From Bifidobacterium castoris (GTDB taxonomy: Bacteria; Actinomycetota; Actinomycetes; Actinomycetales; Bifidobacteriaceae): DNA of 64,000 nt. Made by a program: the position numbers and the translations under genes. The number at the start of each line of letters is the position of its first letter. Position 1 is the stretch's first letter. The notes under the pieces are model-generated. The model saw only the letters and a list, made by a program, of their open reading frames with translations, was not told where the DNA came from and searched no databases. Below, piece after piece: positions 63,831-64,000 of the stretch. Where the stretch lies: contig NZ_QXGI01000007.1 in the NCBI RefSeq assembly GCF_003952025.1, positions 53,426 through 117,425 on the forward strand, given 5' to 3'.

Positions 63831-63864
63831 GTCCGTCCCGACGCCGTCCGTCGCCGGGACGGAC
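63831..63864. terminator. Bidirectional terminator after galE
   Basis: Perfect ten-base arms GTCCGTCCCG and CGGGACGGAC around a 14-base loop between galE and the convergent gene that enters from the right. Confidence 0.7.
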
Positions 63865-63887
63865 GGATTACGACGACGGCCTCCCGC

Positions 63888-64000
63888 TCAGCGCTGCTCG
63901 TTGTCGACCTGCTGCTCGACGTAGTCGGCGATATGCGGGGCGACCTCCTCGATCTGGTCGATCGCCGTCTCGAATTCGCGCATGCCGCCATACCACGGAT
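63888..64000 (-). CDS. C-terminus of an unrecognised protein (cut by window edge)
   Basis: The last 37 or so codons of a minus-strand gene: [19 protein letters not shown], then [17 protein letters not shown] and TGA at 63888-63890. The acidic, amphipathic helical tail is too short to assign a family. It is convergent with galE. Confidence 0.55.
   Translation of the reverse strand, partial: PWYGGMREFETAIDQIEEVAPHIADYVEQQVDNEQR

Overview
The window looks like chromosome from a high-GC Bifidobacterium or close relative. This rests on gene content, since no rRNA or species marker is present. The indicators are a ROK-regulated xylose locus with two GH43 enzymes and a xylo-oligosaccharide-type ABC importer, a GH94 cellobiose phosphorylase, the non-phosphorylated L-fucose route (dehydrogenase, lactonase, dehydratase, KDF aldolase, lactaldehyde reductase) and the actinobacterial dacB-tilS-hpt-ftsH string. 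Strand and start choices below come from Shine-Dalgarno position, overlap with neighbours and family N-termini.

Layout. 1-1.2 kb: the first codons of an unrecognised gene, an intergenic block of three hairpins, and a YkoE-type ECF substrate-binding subunit. 1.4-14.3 kb: pentose island with divergent ROK regulator and xylulokinase, a minus-strand ABC transporter plus GH43 operon, a LacI regulator, a second GH43 and xylose isomerase. 14.7-16.7 kb: NAD(P)H oxidoreductase and O-acetylhomoserine sulfhydrylase. 16.8-21.5 kb: accessory island in which two copies of an unrecognised gene pair (small secreted Cys protein followed by a four-Cys lipoprotein) face away from a decayed IS3-type element. 21.6-25.1 kb: short peptide deformylase, EttA and thioesterase II. 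25.1-32 kb: DUF3180-like protein, degenerate FolB-FolK, FtsH, Hpt, TilS and DacB; folE and folP are absent from where they usually sit. 32-38.8 kb: ABC exporter, two GT2 glycosyltransferases and an AI-2E-family permease. 39-41.6 kb: cellobiose phosphorylase. 41.8-42.1 kb: tRNA-Phe and two tRNA-Asp. 42.2-51.1 kb: envelope and accessory genes, including a DUF2130 protein, a cutinase-like lipoprotein and a cluster of HAD phosphatase, ADP-ribosylglycohydrolase-Sel1 fusion and OLD-type ATPase/TOPRIM protein. 51.7-52.4 kb: nitroreductase. 52.4-60.1 kb: L-fucose cluster with its own LacI regulator. 60.4-64 kb: kinase-like protein, zinc-ribbon protein, tRNA-Glu, trmB, galE and the tail of one more gene.

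The sugar genes form a coherent set: xylo-oligosaccharides are imported, cleaved by GH43 enzymes and fed through XylA/XylB, while L-fucose is oxidised to pyruvate and lactaldehyde and the latter is reduced to 1,2-propanediol. A 19-bp TAGTT(T)...AACTA motif lies at xylB/ROK, upstream of cellobiose phosphorylase and, degenerate, upstream of xylA, suggesting a shared ROK regulon.

The best candidates for something undescribed are the duplicated secreted-protein/lipoprotein module at 16.8-21.5 kb and the OLD/ADP-ribosylglycohydrolase/HAD cluster at 47-51 kb. Four accessory genes each appear to lack a single base (near 17,998, 20,592, 47,587 and 49,930). Either these genes are decaying or the assembly has small deletions, and raw reads would decide.
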